A stretch of 64,000 bases of DNA, taken from Streptomyces sp. NBC_01237 (lineage in GTDB: Bacteria; Actinomycetota; Actinomycetes; Streptomycetales; Streptomycetaceae). The stretch covers positions 1,550,001 through 1,614,000 of the forward strand of contig NZ_CP108508.1 of NCBI RefSeq assembly GCF_035917275.1, written 5' to 3'. The position numbers were made by a program, and so were the translations under genes. Shown here piece after piece: positions 43,345 through 51,665 of this stretch. A model generated the notes under the pieces. The model ran no database searches. It saw nothing but the letters and a program-made list of their open reading frames with translations, and was not told where the DNA came from. The stretch's first letter is position 1. Each line of letters opens with the position of its first letter.

Positions 43345-43992
43345 TCAGTTCCAGTCGTTGTAGGTGCCGTAGCCACCGGCGTCGGCCAGTTCCTCGGCGA
43401 CGCCTTCGAGGTCCTCGGGGAGCAGGCCCCAGACGATCAGGTCGGTCCGGATGTCGGTCCAGCCGCCGTCCGTGCCGTTCTCGGTCCGGGTGCGCGCTAT
43501 CCGGGCGTTGCGCAGGACTCCCTCGCTGATGCAGCCCAGCTTCTGGGCGACCTGCTGGGAGGCGGTGTTGTCGGCGGGGGTGCGCAGCTCGATGCGTTCG
43601 AACCGCTGGTCGCGGAAGAGCCATTCGGCGAGCGCCAGCACGGCTTCGGTGGCGTAGCCCTCGCCGCGCGCCCAGGGGGCGGTGATGTAGCGGACCTCGG
43701 TGGCCAGGGTGCGCCAGTCGGTGTTCAGGAGCTGGACGGAGCCGACCAGGCGCTGGGTGAGGAATTCGGTGACGGCGAGGACGATGCCGTTGCCCGCGGT
43801 GCGCTCGGCGGGAGCGATCCTGCGGACCCAGCGTTCGGCGTCGACCTGGGTGTACGGGTGCGGCCCATCGGTCCAGGCGGTGACGAGTTCGTCGTTCATC
43901 ATCTCGATGTACGCGGGGATGTCGGCCATCTCGAAGGGGCGCATCACCAACCTGTCCGTGCTGATGGAGATGGACGGAAAGGTGGAAGTCAT
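43345..43992 (-). CDS. GNAT acetyltransferase (RimJ/RimL type)
   Basis: A 215-residue acetyltransferase of the RimJ/RimL group: ISTDRLVMRPFEMADIPAY at the N-terminus, then EVRYITAPWARGEGYATEAVLALAEWLF with the acetyl-CoA loop ARGEGYA, and ELRTPADNTASQQVAQKLGCISEGVLRNA. It probably acetylates a protein N-terminus or small amine; nothing nearby fixes the substrate. ATG 43992 has GGAG 7 bases upstream; ATG 44004 is alternative. The C-terminal DLEGVAEELADAGGYGTYNDWN tail is family-atypical. Confidence 0.88.
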   Translation of the reverse strand: MTSTFPSISISTDRLVMRPFEMADIPAYIEMMNDELVTAWTDGPHPYTQVDAERWVRRIAPAERTAGNGIVLAVTEFLTQRLVGSVQLLNTDWRTLATEVRYITAPWARGEGYATEAVLALAEWLFRDQRFERIELRTPADNTASQQVAQKLGCISEGVLRNARIARTRTENGTDGGWTDIRTDLIVWGLLPEDLEGVAEELADAGGYGTYNDWN

Positions 43993-44072
43993 GCGCAGCT
44001 CCATGCCGAAGACCGGGTAAAAGCACAGCATGCAGCATCGGGCCGACGTTGTGCATGGGCGGGTCCGCACGG

Positions 44073-44113
44073 CGGAGCCCCGCGCCCTCCCCGAGGGAGG
44101 GCGCGGGGCTCCG
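44073..44113 (-). terminator. Strong terminator of metNIQ
   Basis: A perfect 19-bp stem (left arm CGGAGCCCCGCGCCCTCCC, 44073-44091) with a 3-base loop, 21 bp past the metQ stop on the minus strand. Confidence 0.88.
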
Positions 44114-44134
44114 TTCGCAAGTACCCGGTGGAGG

Positions 44135-45001
44135 TCAGGACTTGGCGGGGGTACCGAAGGCCGGGATGACCGAGCCCTGGTAGGTGTCCTCGATGAACTT
44201 CTTGACCTCGTCGGAGTTGAGGAGCTTGATGAGCTTCTGGACGCGGGCGTCCTTCTCGTTGCCCTTCTTCACGGCGATGATGTTGGCGTACGGGTTGCCG
44301 TCGGCCTTCTCCAGCGCCAGGGAGTCCTTGGAGGGCTTGAGCTTCGCCTCGATGGCGTAGTTGCCGTTGATGACGGCGGCGTCGACGTCGTTCAGGGCGC
44401 GGGGCACGGTGGCGGCCTCCAGCTCCTTGAACTCCAGGCCCTTCTTGTCGGTGATGTCGCTCAGCTTGGCGTCGGTGCCGACGCCGTCCTTGAGGGTGAT
44501 CAGACCGTTCTGGGCGAGCAGCTGGAGGGCGCGGCCCTCGTTGGTGGTGTCGTTCGGTACGGCGATGGTCCGGCCCGACTTGAGGTCACCCAGGTCCTTG
44601 ACCTTCTTGGAGTACAGGCCCAGGGGCTCCAGGTGCACCGTGCCGACGGAGACGAGGTGGGTGTTGTTCTTCTTGTTGAAGTCGTCCAGGTAGGGCTGGT
44701 GCTGGAAGAAGTTGGCGTCGACCTGGCCGGTCTCGGTGGCGGTGTTCGGCAGGACGTAGTCCGTGAACTCCTTGACCTCCAGCTTGAGACCTTCCTTGGC
44801 CGCCAGGTTCTTCTGGACGAAGCCGAGGATGTCGGCGTGCGGGGTCGGGGACGCGGCGACGACGAGCGCCTTGGAGGTGTCGGCCTTGGCGCCGGTGTCG
44901 CCCTTGGACGCCGGGTCGGAGTCCGTACCGCAGGCGCTGAGGCCCAGGGCGAGGGCGGCGGTGGCGGCGGCAGCCGCGGTGATCTTGATGTTCTTACGCA
45001 C
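44135..45001 (-). CDS. metQ: Methionine-binding lipoprotein MetQ
   Basis: A 288-residue substrate-binding lipoprotein of the methionine ABC importer. The signal ends in a lipobox LGLSACGTDSD (Cys ~24). The mature part shows the NLPA/MetQ pattern: VVAASPTPHADILGFV, FTDYVLPNTATETGQVDANFFQHQPYLDDF, IAVPNDTTNEGRALQLLAQNGLI and AAVINGNYAIEAKL. GTG 45001 is chosen so that the signal begins with basic RKNIK. Third gene of metN-metI-metQ. Confidence 0.96.
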   Translation of the reverse strand: MRKNIKITAAAAATAALALGLSACGTDSDPASKGDTGAKADTSKALVVAASPTPHADILGFVQKNLAAKEGLKLEVKEFTDYVLPNTATETGQVDANFFQHQPYLDDFNKKNNTHLVSVGTVHLEPLGLYSKKVKDLGDLKSGRTIAVPNDTTNEGRALQLLAQNGLITLKDGVGTDAKLSDITDKKGLEFKELEAATVPRALNDVDAAVINGNYAIEAKLKPSKDSLALEKADGNPYANIIAVKKGNEKDARVQKLIKLLNSDEVKKFIEDTYQGSVIPAFGTPAKS

Positions 45002-45080
45002 GAAGAGTGCCTCTTTCGGTGATGAGGTGGTGCGCCCGGACAAGGAGTTCGGGCTTGGGAGGAGAGAGAGTCGGAGGGCG

Positions 45081-45752
45081 TCAGGAGAGGGTGCGGCCCC
45101 GGCGGGCCAGCAGGCGCACCACTCCGTCGCCGATCAGCTGGATCACGGTCACGATGACGATCAGCAGCGCGACGGTGATGAGCATGAACTGGTTGTCGAA
45201 GCGCTGGAATCCGTAGGTGACGGCCTTCGAGCCGAGCCCTTCGCCGCCGACCGCGCCCGCCATCGCCGAGTAGCCGATGAGCACGATGACGGTGGTGGTG
45301 ACGCCGGAGACGAGCGAGGGCAGCGCCTGCGGCAGCAGCACCTTGCGGACGATCGTCGGGATGGAGCCGCCCATCGACTGGACGGCTTCGACGAGCCCGT
45401 GGTCGACTTCGCGGACCGCCGTCTCGACGAGCCGGGCGAAGAACGGGATGGCGCCCACGGCGAGCGGCACGATCATCGCCGTCGGGCCGATGAAGGTGCC
45501 GACGACCCAGGTGGTGAAGGGGATCAGGGCGATCAGCAGGATGATGAACGGCAGCGAGCGGCCGATGTTCACGATCACGCCGATGACCTTGTTGACCGCC
45601 GTGTTCTGCAGGAGTCCGCCCCGGTCGGTGAGGACCAGCAGGACACCGAGCGGAAGGCCGACCAGCACGGTGACGACCGCGGACCACAGCACCATGTAGA
45701 GGGTGTCGACGGTGCCCTGGGTCAGCAGTGGCTGCATTTCGGACCAGGTCAC
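45081..45752 (-). CDS. metI: Methionine ABC transporter permease MetI
   Basis: A 223-residue inner-membrane permease with five hydrophobic spans. The ATPase-coupling EAA loop reads EAVQSMGGSIPTIVRKVLLPQALPSL, and the first span region VDTLYMVLWSAVVTVLVGLPLGV is typical of the MetI family. It overlaps metN by 4 bp, so stoichiometric synthesis by coupling is likely. Confidence 0.96.
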   Translation of the reverse strand: MTWSEMQPLLTQGTVDTLYMVLWSAVVTVLVGLPLGVLLVLTDRGGLLQNTAVNKVIGVIVNIGRSLPFIILLIALIPFTTWVVGTFIGPTAMIVPLAVGAIPFFARLVETAVREVDHGLVEAVQSMGGSIPTIVRKVLLPQALPSLVSGVTTTVIVLIGYSAMAGAVGGEGLGSKAVTYGFQRFDNQFMLITVALLIVIVTVIQLIGDGVVRLLARRGRTLS

Positions 45753-46825
45753 TTGGCGACCTCCTTGGTGAGCGGGGCGGATGCCTGTTCCGGTACGGCG
45801 GGGGCCTCGGCGTCCACGACCTCGGCCTGGAGGCCCTGCTCACGCAGGAAGCCGATCGGTACGACGTTGTCCTCGAAGCGGCCGGGCAGCTCGATGCGCA
45901 TCCGGCCGATCTGGTTGCCGCCGACGGTGTCCATCGCCGCTCCGAGGATGGAGATGTCGATGTTGTACGTACGCGAGAGCTGGGAGATCACCGGTTGGCT
46001 CGCGGCCTCCCCGTGGAAGGTGACGTCGACGACCGTGCGGTCGGGGCCGGAGGCGGCGCCGCCGACCGGGAACAGCTCGTGGGCCAGTTCGGAGCCGGGG
46101 GTGGCGAGCAGTTCCCCGACGGTGCCGGACTCGACGATGCGGCCGCGCCGCATCAGCGCGGCGGAGTCGCAGACCGTCTTGACGACGTCCATCTCGTGCG
46201 TGATCAGCAGCACGGTGAGGCCCAGCTGCTGGTTGAGGTCGCGCAGCAGCGAGAGGATGGAGCGGGTGGTCTCGGGGTCCAGCGCGGAGGTCGCCTCGTC
46301 CGAGAGCAGCACCTTGGGGTCGCCGGCCAGGGCGCGGGCGATACCGACGCGCTGCTTCTGACCGCCGGAGAGCTGGCCGGGGTAGGCCTTCGCCTTGTCG
46401 GTGAGGCCGACGAGGTCGAGAAGTTCGAGTGCCTTGCGGGTGCGGGCCTGGCCGGAGACGCCGAGGATCTCCAACGGGAGTTCCACGTTGTCCCGCACAT
46501 TGCGCGAGGCCAGGAGGTTGAAGTGCTGGAAGACCATGCCGATACGGCTGCGCGCCTCGCGCAGCTCCTGGCCGGCGCGGCGGCCTCGGCCGGCGAGCGC
46601 GGTGAGGTCCTGTCCGGCCACCGTGACGGTGCCGGACGTGGGCCGCTCCAGCAGGTTGACGCAGCGGATCAGGGAGGACTTCCCGGCGCCGCTCTGTCCG
46701 ATGACGCCGTAGACCTCGCCCTCGCGGACGTGCAGGTCGACGCCGTCGAGTGCGGTGACCTCACGGCCGCGCGACTGGTAGACCTTCGTGAGGCCCGTAG
46801 TGGTGATCACAGGGGTTTCCGTCAC
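45749..46825 (-). CDS. metN: Methionine ABC transporter ATP-binding protein MetN
   Basis: A 358-residue ABC ATPase: Walker A GQSGAGKSSLIRCVNLLERPTSG (A-loop region upstream), Q-loop VFQHFNLLASRNVRDNV, signature LSGGQKQRVGIARAL, Walker B VLLSDEATSALD and switch LLITHEMDVV. The C-terminal NIL domain (VVDVTFHGEAASQPVISQLS ... GNQIGRMRIELPG) senses methionine and inhibits transport when it is abundant. GTG 46825 is the most probable start but has no good ribosome site; GTG 46810 is possible. The upstream 200 bp contain a leader ORF and hairpins (see 47028-47114), suggesting control at the leader. Confidence 0.95.
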   Translation of the reverse strand: MTETPVITTTGLTKVYQSRGREVTALDGVDLHVREGEVYGVIGQSGAGKSSLIRCVNLLERPTSGTVTVAGQDLTALAGRGRRAGQELREARSRIGMVFQHFNLLASRNVRDNVELPLEILGVSGQARTRKALELLDLVGLTDKAKAYPGQLSGGQKQRVGIARALAGDPKVLLSDEATSALDPETTRSILSLLRDLNQQLGLTVLLITHEMDVVKTVCDSAALMRRGRIVESGTVGELLATPGSELAHELFPVGGAASGPDRTVVDVTFHGEAASQPVISQLSRTYNIDISILGAAMDTVGGNQIGRMRIELPGRFEDNVVPIGFLREQGLQAEVVDAEAPAVPEQASAPLTKEVAK

Positions 46826-47027
46826 TGTCGAGTGCGCGGCGCGGTGTCCGCCGGGCACGGGGCATTCGTCTGAAGAGACTGTTCGGGCTGGTCTGCCGGT
46901 GGGTCTCGGCATGGCCGGCCGCGGCGGAAGGCCGACAGGCAGCGCATGCTCGGGCGGGCTCGTTCCATTGGGTGCAAACGGCGCAGGCTCGGTCTCGCTT
47001 CGGGGCGCGAGGCTCAGGCTGGGGCCC

Positions 47028-47114
47028 TCAGAAGGCGCGCATTCGACACATACAACGAGCACCGGGCGTGCTGATCGCCTCGGTCGCAAGGATGCGGCTG
47101 CTCGTCGTGGTCAT
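47028..47114 (-). CDS. Putative regulatory leader peptide (28 residues) upstream of metNIQ
   Basis: A short frame from ATG 47114 to TGA 47028. It begins MTTTSSRILATEAIS and ends GARCMCRMRAF, with two Cys and two Met codons within six codons near the 3' end. These and adjacent codons are ones Streptomyces rarely uses (GCT, CGT, TGT, TGT, CGA). The TGA is ~200 nt before metN, and the gap can form several hairpins. I infer a sulfur-amino-acid-responsive attenuator: ribosome stalling at Cys/Met codons would change leader folding. The ribosome site (TTGGGAC next to the ATG) is weak, so translation is unproven. Confidence 0.5.
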   Translation of the reverse strand: MTTTSSRILATEAISTPGARCMCRMRAF

Positions 47115-47152
47115 GTCCCAAGTAAAACAGACGTAACGACTCCCCGATCCCC

Positions 47153-47173
47153 GCTGTCCGGATAGCGGACAGC
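47153..47173. promoter_or_regulatory. Perfect palindrome upstream of the metNIQ leader (possible operator)
   Basis: GCTGTCCG and CGGACAGC around a 5-base spacer (GATAG on the plus strand), 39 bp upstream of the leader ORF start and near the likely metNIQ promoter. The cognate regulator is unknown. Confidence 0.4.
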
Positions 47174-47427
47174 CGTGGATGGCCGTGCGGAACGGTGCGG
47201 GGAAAGCCGGGAGTCCTTCCTCGCGCGTCTGTGACCTGCGCCGATACAAGGGGACGGGGGGTGGGGGCGGTCGCCCGGGGCGGTGTGACGGGGAGGGCCG
47301 CTGTGGCCAAGGCCACGATCCCGTGCCCGTGGGCGTGACGGTGACCGTTGCCGCGGCACGGGCCTTCGGGCGTGAGGGGCGCCGGGCCCCTCGCGGAGGT
47401 CCGGCGGCTCCGTAATACCCTCGCCTC

Positions 47428-47787
47428 ATGCTTGACGCCCTGACGGTCGCGGTCGCCGTGTCCGCGCTCGCCCTCGCCGCCTGGTGCGGATTCGCCGCCT
47501 ACCGGGACCAGCCCACGAAGGACTGGCACTTCATCGGGATGGCCGTCGTCTCGGTGCTGGCCCTGGCCCAGCTGGTGGTGGGAATCGTGCAGCTGGCCCG
47601 CGGCGAGCGGCCGGAGCAGGGCATGACGATCTTCATCGCCTATCTGATCGGCTCCTTCGCCGCCGTACCGGCCGCCGGATTCCTGTCGCTGACCGAGCGG
47701 ACCCGCTGGGGTTCGGTCACGGTGGCGGCGGGCGCGGTCGTGCTGGCGGTGCTCGAAGTGCGGCTCTACGACATCTGGGGAAACTGA
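47428..47787 (+). CDS. Small integral membrane protein, 119 residues
   Basis: Four hydrophobic segments over 119 residues (LDALTVAVAVSALALAAWCGF; FIGMAVVSVLALAQLVVGIVQLA; MTIFIAYLIGSFAAVPAAGFLS; VTVAAGAVVLAVLEVRLYDIW). I recognise no functional family. Two bases separate its stop from the next start, so the pair is co-translated; the second gene also encodes a four-span membrane protein. The pair may form a heteromeric membrane complex, which is inference from the coupling. Divergent from the metNIQ leader, sharing a ~250-bp promoter region. Confidence 0.8.
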   Translation: MLDALTVAVAVSALALAAWCGFAAYRDQPTKDWHFIGMAVVSVLALAQLVVGIVQLARGERPEQGMTIFIAYLIGSFAAVPAAGFLSLTERTRWGSVTVAAGAVVLAVLEVRLYDIWGN

Positions 47788-47789
47788 CC

Positions 47790-48218
47790 GTGACCGACAC
47801 CGAACGCCCCGAGGCTCCCCCGAAGCAGTCCTTCGAGCTGGGCACCGGTCCCGGGCGGGTACTGGTCTGGTTCTACGGCGTGTTCACCGTGGCGGCCGCA
47901 TCCCGCTCCGTCGTCGAGATGATCATGGACTTCGACAAGGCGCCGCTGGCCTATGTGCTGTCGGCCGTCGCGGCCCTCGTGTACGGCTTCATCACGTACT
48001 CGCTGGTGCGGGGCGGGGAGAAGGCCCGAAGGGCGGCGCTGGTGTGCTGCGCCGCCGAACTCGCGGGAGTGCTCGTCGTCGGTACGTGGACGCTGGTGGA
48101 GCCGTCCGCCTTCCCCGATGCGACCGTCTGGTCGGACTTCGGGATGGGCTACCTGTTCATCCCGGTGATCCTGCCGGTCACCGGGATGATCTGGCTGCGC
48201 CGCGCCAGGACCGTCTAG
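47790..48218 (+). CDS. Small integral membrane protein, 142 residues
   Basis: Starts at GTG 47790, two bases after the preceding stop, with GGGGAA upstream. A polar N-terminus (TDTERPEAPPKQSFELGTGPG) leads into four hydrophobic spans (VLVWFYGVFTVAAASRSVVEMI; LAYVLSAVAALVYGFITYSLV; LVCCAAELAGVLVVGTWTLV; GYLFIPVILPVTGMIWL) and a short basic end RRARTV. No family is recognised beyond Streptomyces integral membrane protein. Confidence 0.8.
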   Translation: MTDTERPEAPPKQSFELGTGPGRVLVWFYGVFTVAAASRSVVEMIMDFDKAPLAYVLSAVAALVYGFITYSLVRGGEKARRAALVCCAAELAGVLVVGTWTLVEPSAFPDATVWSDFGMGYLFIPVILPVTGMIWLRRARTV

Positions 48219-48266
48219 GGCCTCGCGCACCGTTCCGGGAGACCCCGGACGGGCCGGAGTGATCCG

Positions 48267-48770
48267 TCAGGCGCTGGCCACGTAGGCCCGTGCCTCCGCG
48301 TCCTTCTCCAGCAGGAGCATCCGCACCCCGTCCGCACCGGTGGCGGCCCCGACCTGCGCGTATCCCGCCCTGCGGTAGAGCCGCAGATTGTTCTCGCTGC
48401 GATGGCCGGTGTGCAGCCGGAAGCGGGTGGCCGACCGGTCCGCGGCCAGGCCCGCCTCCGCGGCCCCCAGCAGACGGGCGCCGAGGCCGTGTCCCTGGAG
48501 CCGGGGGTGGACGCAGAGCCTGGAGATCTGGCCCGTACCGTCCCGGTCGATGAATCCGCGTACCGAGCCGACCACTTCCTCACCCAGCCTGGCCACGAAC
48601 ACCAGATCCGCGGCGACTTCACCGCGCACCGATTCGAGACTCTGGACGAGAGGGTCTATCCGGTAGTTGTCGTAGAGCTCCGCCTCGCTCTGGAAGCAGA
48701 GGTACTGGAGCCTGAAGATCTGCTCGACGTCCTGTGCCGTCGCCGCCGAGATGGTCACACTCATGCCCAT
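48267..48770 (-). CDS. GNAT acetyltransferase
   Basis: A 167-residue single-domain GNAT: VTISAATAQDVEQIFRLQYLC, then ISRLCVHPRLQGHGLGARLLGAAEAG with the acetyl-CoA loop LQGHGLGA, and LHTGHRSENNLRLYRRAGY. GGGAGG lies about 9-10 bases upstream of ATG 48770; ATG 48764 is also possible. The substrate is unknown. Convergent to the small membrane protein pair. Confidence 0.88.
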   Translation of the reverse strand: MGMSVTISAATAQDVEQIFRLQYLCFQSEAELYDNYRIDPLVQSLESVRGEVAADLVFVARLGEEVVGSVRGFIDRDGTGQISRLCVHPRLQGHGLGARLLGAAEAGLAADRSATRFRLHTGHRSENNLRLYRRAGYAQVGAATGADGVRMLLLEKDAEARAYVASA

Positions 48771-48815
48771 GTGTGCATGCCTCCCGCTCACCTGTCCGCC
48801 GGTTGTCTACCGCTC

Positions 48816-49379
48816 CTATCCCCGCGGTTCAGGAGCAACAACCTCCGCCGCCAGCATTCTGCGCAGACATCCAAGGCAACGGGAACGCATCGGACCCAAA
48901 CTGCCCTGTGACATACCCAACTCCCCTGCGATTTCCCGGTAGGTCGGATCGCCGGGGGCGAGCATCGCCTCCAGCAGCCGGGAGCAGCGCCGGGGCAGCC
49001 GGGCCACGGCCGCGCGCAGCGCCCGGCGTTCGGCCGCGCCCAGGGCGGCCCGCTCCGGGCAGCCGGCCGGGTCGGCGCGGGGTTCCACCCGGGCGTACGG
49101 GTGTTCGTGCCGGGCCGTGCGGCGGCCTCGGCGGGCCTCTGCCCGTACGGAGTCGCGCACCCAGCGCGCCGAGTCGTCCGGTGGTCCGGCCGTCGCGAGA
49201 CGTTCCAGCAGCCGCAGCCATACGGCCTGTTCGAGGTCGGCGGGGTCGAGGGCGGCGGCGGGCGCCTCGGCCGAGACCTCCGCGCGCACCAGGGGGCGCA
49301 GGGCGCGGACGACGAGGGCGGGGGCGGCGGTCCCGGAGGCGGTGGTGGCGGCGGCCGGAGCATGATCGAGAAGGGTCAT
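48816..49379 (-). CDS. Sigma-70-family RNA polymerase sigma factor-like protein
   Basis: A 187-residue ECF-like protein. The N-terminal half has a weak region 2 (DLEQAVWLRLLERLATAGPPDDSARWVRDSVRAEARR, resembling the RLLE...WL..VARN pattern). The C-terminal half has a clear sigma region 4 helix-turn-helix: AVARLPRRCSRLLEAML then PTYREIAGELGMSQGSLGPMRSRCLGCLRRML. There is no anti-sigma gene next door. Two Cys in the last helix are unusual. ATG 49379 has only a weak ribosome site. Confidence 0.85.
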   Translation of the reverse strand: MTLLDHAPAAATTASGTAAPALVVRALRPLVRAEVSAEAPAAALDPADLEQAVWLRLLERLATAGPPDDSARWVRDSVRAEARRGRRTARHEHPYARVEPRADPAGCPERAALGAAERRALRAAVARLPRRCSRLLEAMLAPGDPTYREIAGELGMSQGSLGPMRSRCLGCLRRMLAAEVVAPEPRG

Positions 49380-49429
49380 GCCCCAGCGGACGTGCCCCGC
49401 GGGCGGCCGGTTGCCGTGTGCCGGGAGCA

Positions 49430-49460
49430 CCACCCGACCGGGGCATGCACGGTCGGGTGG
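49430..49460 (-). terminator. Hairpin terminator after the GDPD gene
   Basis: CCACCCGACC / GGTCGGGTGG, perfect 10-bp stem, about 70 bp past the GDPD stop on the minus strand. Confidence 0.55.
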
Positions 49461-49527
49461 CTGACGGCACCGCACGCTGACGGTGGCGCCCGACGGCGTG
49501 CGGCACCCGACGGGCCGGCGGGGTACG

Positions 49528-50688
49528 TCAGTTCCGGGCGAAGTCCGCCGCCGCGAGCAGCGCGGTGTCCGGGTTGTCGGAGAACACTCCGTCGATACCG
49601 GTGGCGAAGTAGGCCCGGAAGGCGCCGAACGCGTCTCCGTACGCGTTGGGGTCGGTGCCCCGGCGGAAGTCGGCGGGCAGGAAGGTGTTCTCGTTGCGCA
49701 TCGTGTACGGGTGGAGGAGCAGGCCCTGCGCGTGCGCGTCCTTCACCAGCGTGGTCGGCGTGGTCAGCCGGCCCGAGGCGTCCTTGGGAATGATCAGGTC
49801 CAGGGTGGGGCCGATGCCCTGCGCGAACGACGCCATCCACTTCAGGCCGGCCGGCTTGACGAGGTCGGCGACCGTACGGGGGTCATTGGCCTCCACGAAG
49901 TCCCAGGGGCGCTCCTTGGGTCCGGACAGCAGGACGACGCGCGGGGTGGCGACGAGCCTGGACAGCCGCTGGATGGAGCCCGGCTCGAAGGACTGGAGTA
50001 TGAGCGGAGCGTTCGCGCGGTGGCGGTGGTAGCGGCGCAGCAGCCGGGCCAGCGGCTCCTCCAGGCCGAGGCCCAGTCCGCGGAAGTACGTGGGGTGCTT
50101 GGTCTCGACGTACAGCCAGACCGGCCTGCCGCGCCTGCGGCCCTCCTTGTCGGCCCAGCGCAGGACCTCCTCGAAGGTGGGGATCTCCCAGCGGCCGTCG
50201 TAGAGGGTGTTCTTCTGGCGGTTGCCGGGGATGCGTTCCTTGGCCCGCAGCGTCTTCAGCTCGGCCAGCGTGAAGTCCTCGGTGAACCAGCCGGTGAGGG
50301 GAATCCCGTCGACCTTCTTGGTGGCCCTGCGGCTCGCGAACTCGGGGTGGTCGGCGACATCGGTGGTGGCGGTGATGTCGTTCTCGTGGCGGCACACGAG
50401 GTGACCGTCCTTCGTCGGCACGAGGTCCTGCTCGACGATGTGTGCGCCCATGTCCAGGGCCAGCTGGTAGGAGCCGAGGGTGTGCTCGGGGCGGTAGCCG
50501 CTGGCGCCCCGGTGGCCTATGACGGTCGGTACGGGCAGGTCCCGGAGGGAGCCGTGGCCGTTGCCGTGGCCGCCGCGGCCACGCTCGGCGGCCTGCGCCG
50601 CGGCGGGCAGTCCCAGGGCCGCCGTACCGAGGACGGCCGCCCCCAGAAGGGTTCGCCGGCCGGGGCTCGTCTGCGCACGCTCTGTCAT
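49528..50688 (-). CDS. Secreted glycerophosphodiester phosphodiesterase (Tat-exported)
   Basis: A 386-residue enzyme with a Tat signal (SPGRRTLLGAAVLGTAALGLPAAAQA). The GDPD TIM-barrel motif is VIGHRGASGYRPEHTLGSYQLALDMGAHIVEQDLVPTKDG in two parts: HRG...PEHT catalytic and E/D metal ligands; later come VWLYVETKHPTYF and LILQSFEPGSI. It hydrolyses glycerophosphodiesters outside the cell to glycerol 3-phosphate, useful for phosphate or carbon scavenging. GAGGAG precedes ATG 50688. Divergent from an acyltransferase gene; I see no clear PHO box in the gap. Confidence 0.93.
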   Translation of the reverse strand: MTERAQTSPGRRTLLGAAVLGTAALGLPAAAQAAERGRGGHGNGHGSLRDLPVPTVIGHRGASGYRPEHTLGSYQLALDMGAHIVEQDLVPTKDGHLVCRHENDITATTDVADHPEFASRRATKKVDGIPLTGWFTEDFTLAELKTLRAKERIPGNRQKNTLYDGRWEIPTFEEVLRWADKEGRRRGRPVWLYVETKHPTYFRGLGLGLEEPLARLLRRYHRHRANAPLILQSFEPGSIQRLSRLVATPRVVLLSGPKERPWDFVEANDPRTVADLVKPAGLKWMASFAQGIGPTLDLIIPKDASGRLTTPTTLVKDAHAQGLLLHPYTMRNENTFLPADFRRGTDPNAYGDAFGAFRAYFATGIDGVFSDNPDTALLAAADFARN

Positions 50689-50932
50689 GAGTGCTCCTCG
50701 CTGTAGTGTCTGGCACCTGTCGAGCGAGGGCCGATCGTAGGCAGCCGGGCCGTCCGCCCGGCAGCCCCGGGGCGAACATGGCGCAAACACGCGTCAACAC
50801 TGCGTATCCACTTCGTGAACCCGATGTGCGATCAGGCGGTACCCGCGAGTATCGTCCTCACCTGCACAGACCCTCACCCGCACAGACCCTCACCGCACCT
50901 CGGCCGGCCCGGCCACGACACCGGAGGAACCG

Positions 50933-51604
50933 TTGTCCCGACTCACGGTCATCAAGGCAGTGCTCGGACCGATCCTGCGCCTGATGTTCCGCCCGCAGGT
51001 GGAAGGCGCGAAGAACATCCCCGGGTCCGGGCCGGTGATCCTCGCGGGCAACCACCTCACGTTCATCGACTCGATGATCATGCCGATCTGCTGCGACCGG
51101 CCGGTGTTCTACATCGGCAAGGACGAGTACGTCACGGGCAAGGGGCTCAAGGGCCGCCTGATGGCCTGGTTCTTCACCGGCTGCGGCATGATCCCGGTGG
51201 ACCGGGACGGCGGACGCGGTGGTGTGGCGGCGCTGATGACGGGCCGCCGGGTGCTGGACGAGGGCCATGCCTTCGCGATCTACCCGGAGGGCACCCGCTC
51301 CCCCGACGGCCGGCTCTACCGGGGCCGTACGGGTATCGCCCGGCTGACGCTGATGACGGGCGCGCCGGTGATCCCGTTCGCGATGATCGGCACGGACAAG
51401 CTCCAGCCGGGCGGCGCCGGACTGCCCCGGCCGGGCAAGGTCACGGTGCGCTTCGGTGAGCCGATGGAGTTCTCGCGCTACGAGGGCATGGACCGCGACC
51501 GCTATGTACTGCGGGCGGTGACGGACTCGGTGATGGCCGAGGTGATGCGGCTGTCCGGCCAGGAGTACGTGGACATCTACGCGACGAAGGCCAAGGCCGC
51601 CTGA
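50933..51604 (+). CDS. 1-acyl-sn-glycerol-3-phosphate acyltransferase (PlsC-like)
   Basis: A 223-residue PlsC-family acyltransferase starting at an unusual TTG (50933) with GGAGGA four bases upstream. Motifs: NHLTFIDSMIM (H-x4-D), FFTGCGMIPVDRDGGRG, FAIYPEGTRSPDGRLYRGRTGIARL (block III) and VIPFAMIGTD. It would acylate lysophosphatidate to phosphatidate in phospholipid synthesis. ATG-initiated alternatives would remove the N-terminal amphipathic segment, so TTG is the best start. Convergent to the MFS gene. Confidence 0.93.
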   Translation: MSRLTVIKAVLGPILRLMFRPQVEGAKNIPGSGPVILAGNHLTFIDSMIMPICCDRPVFYIGKDEYVTGKGLKGRLMAWFFTGCGMIPVDRDGGRGGVAALMTGRRVLDEGHAFAIYPEGTRSPDGRLYRGRTGIARLTLMTGAPVIPFAMIGTDKLQPGGAGLPRPGKVTVRFGEPMEFSRYEGMDRDRYVLRAVTDSVMAEVMRLSGQEYVDIYATKAKAA

Positions 51605-51616
51605 ACCCGGCGACGG

Positions 51617-51649
51617 AAGGGCCCGCACCCCTCGGGGGTGCGGGCCCTT
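51617..51649. terminator. Bidirectional terminator
   Basis: A perfect 15-bp stem AAGGGCCCGCACCCC / GGGGTGCGGGCCCTT with a 3-base loop between the convergent acyltransferase and MFS genes. Confidence 0.88.
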
Positions 51650-51665
51650 GCGCGTACGGGCGGTT

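Noticed and set aside
46826..47152. SAM riboswitch ahead of metN
   Set aside because: No SAM-I or SAM-IV core is recognisable; a leader ORF is present instead.
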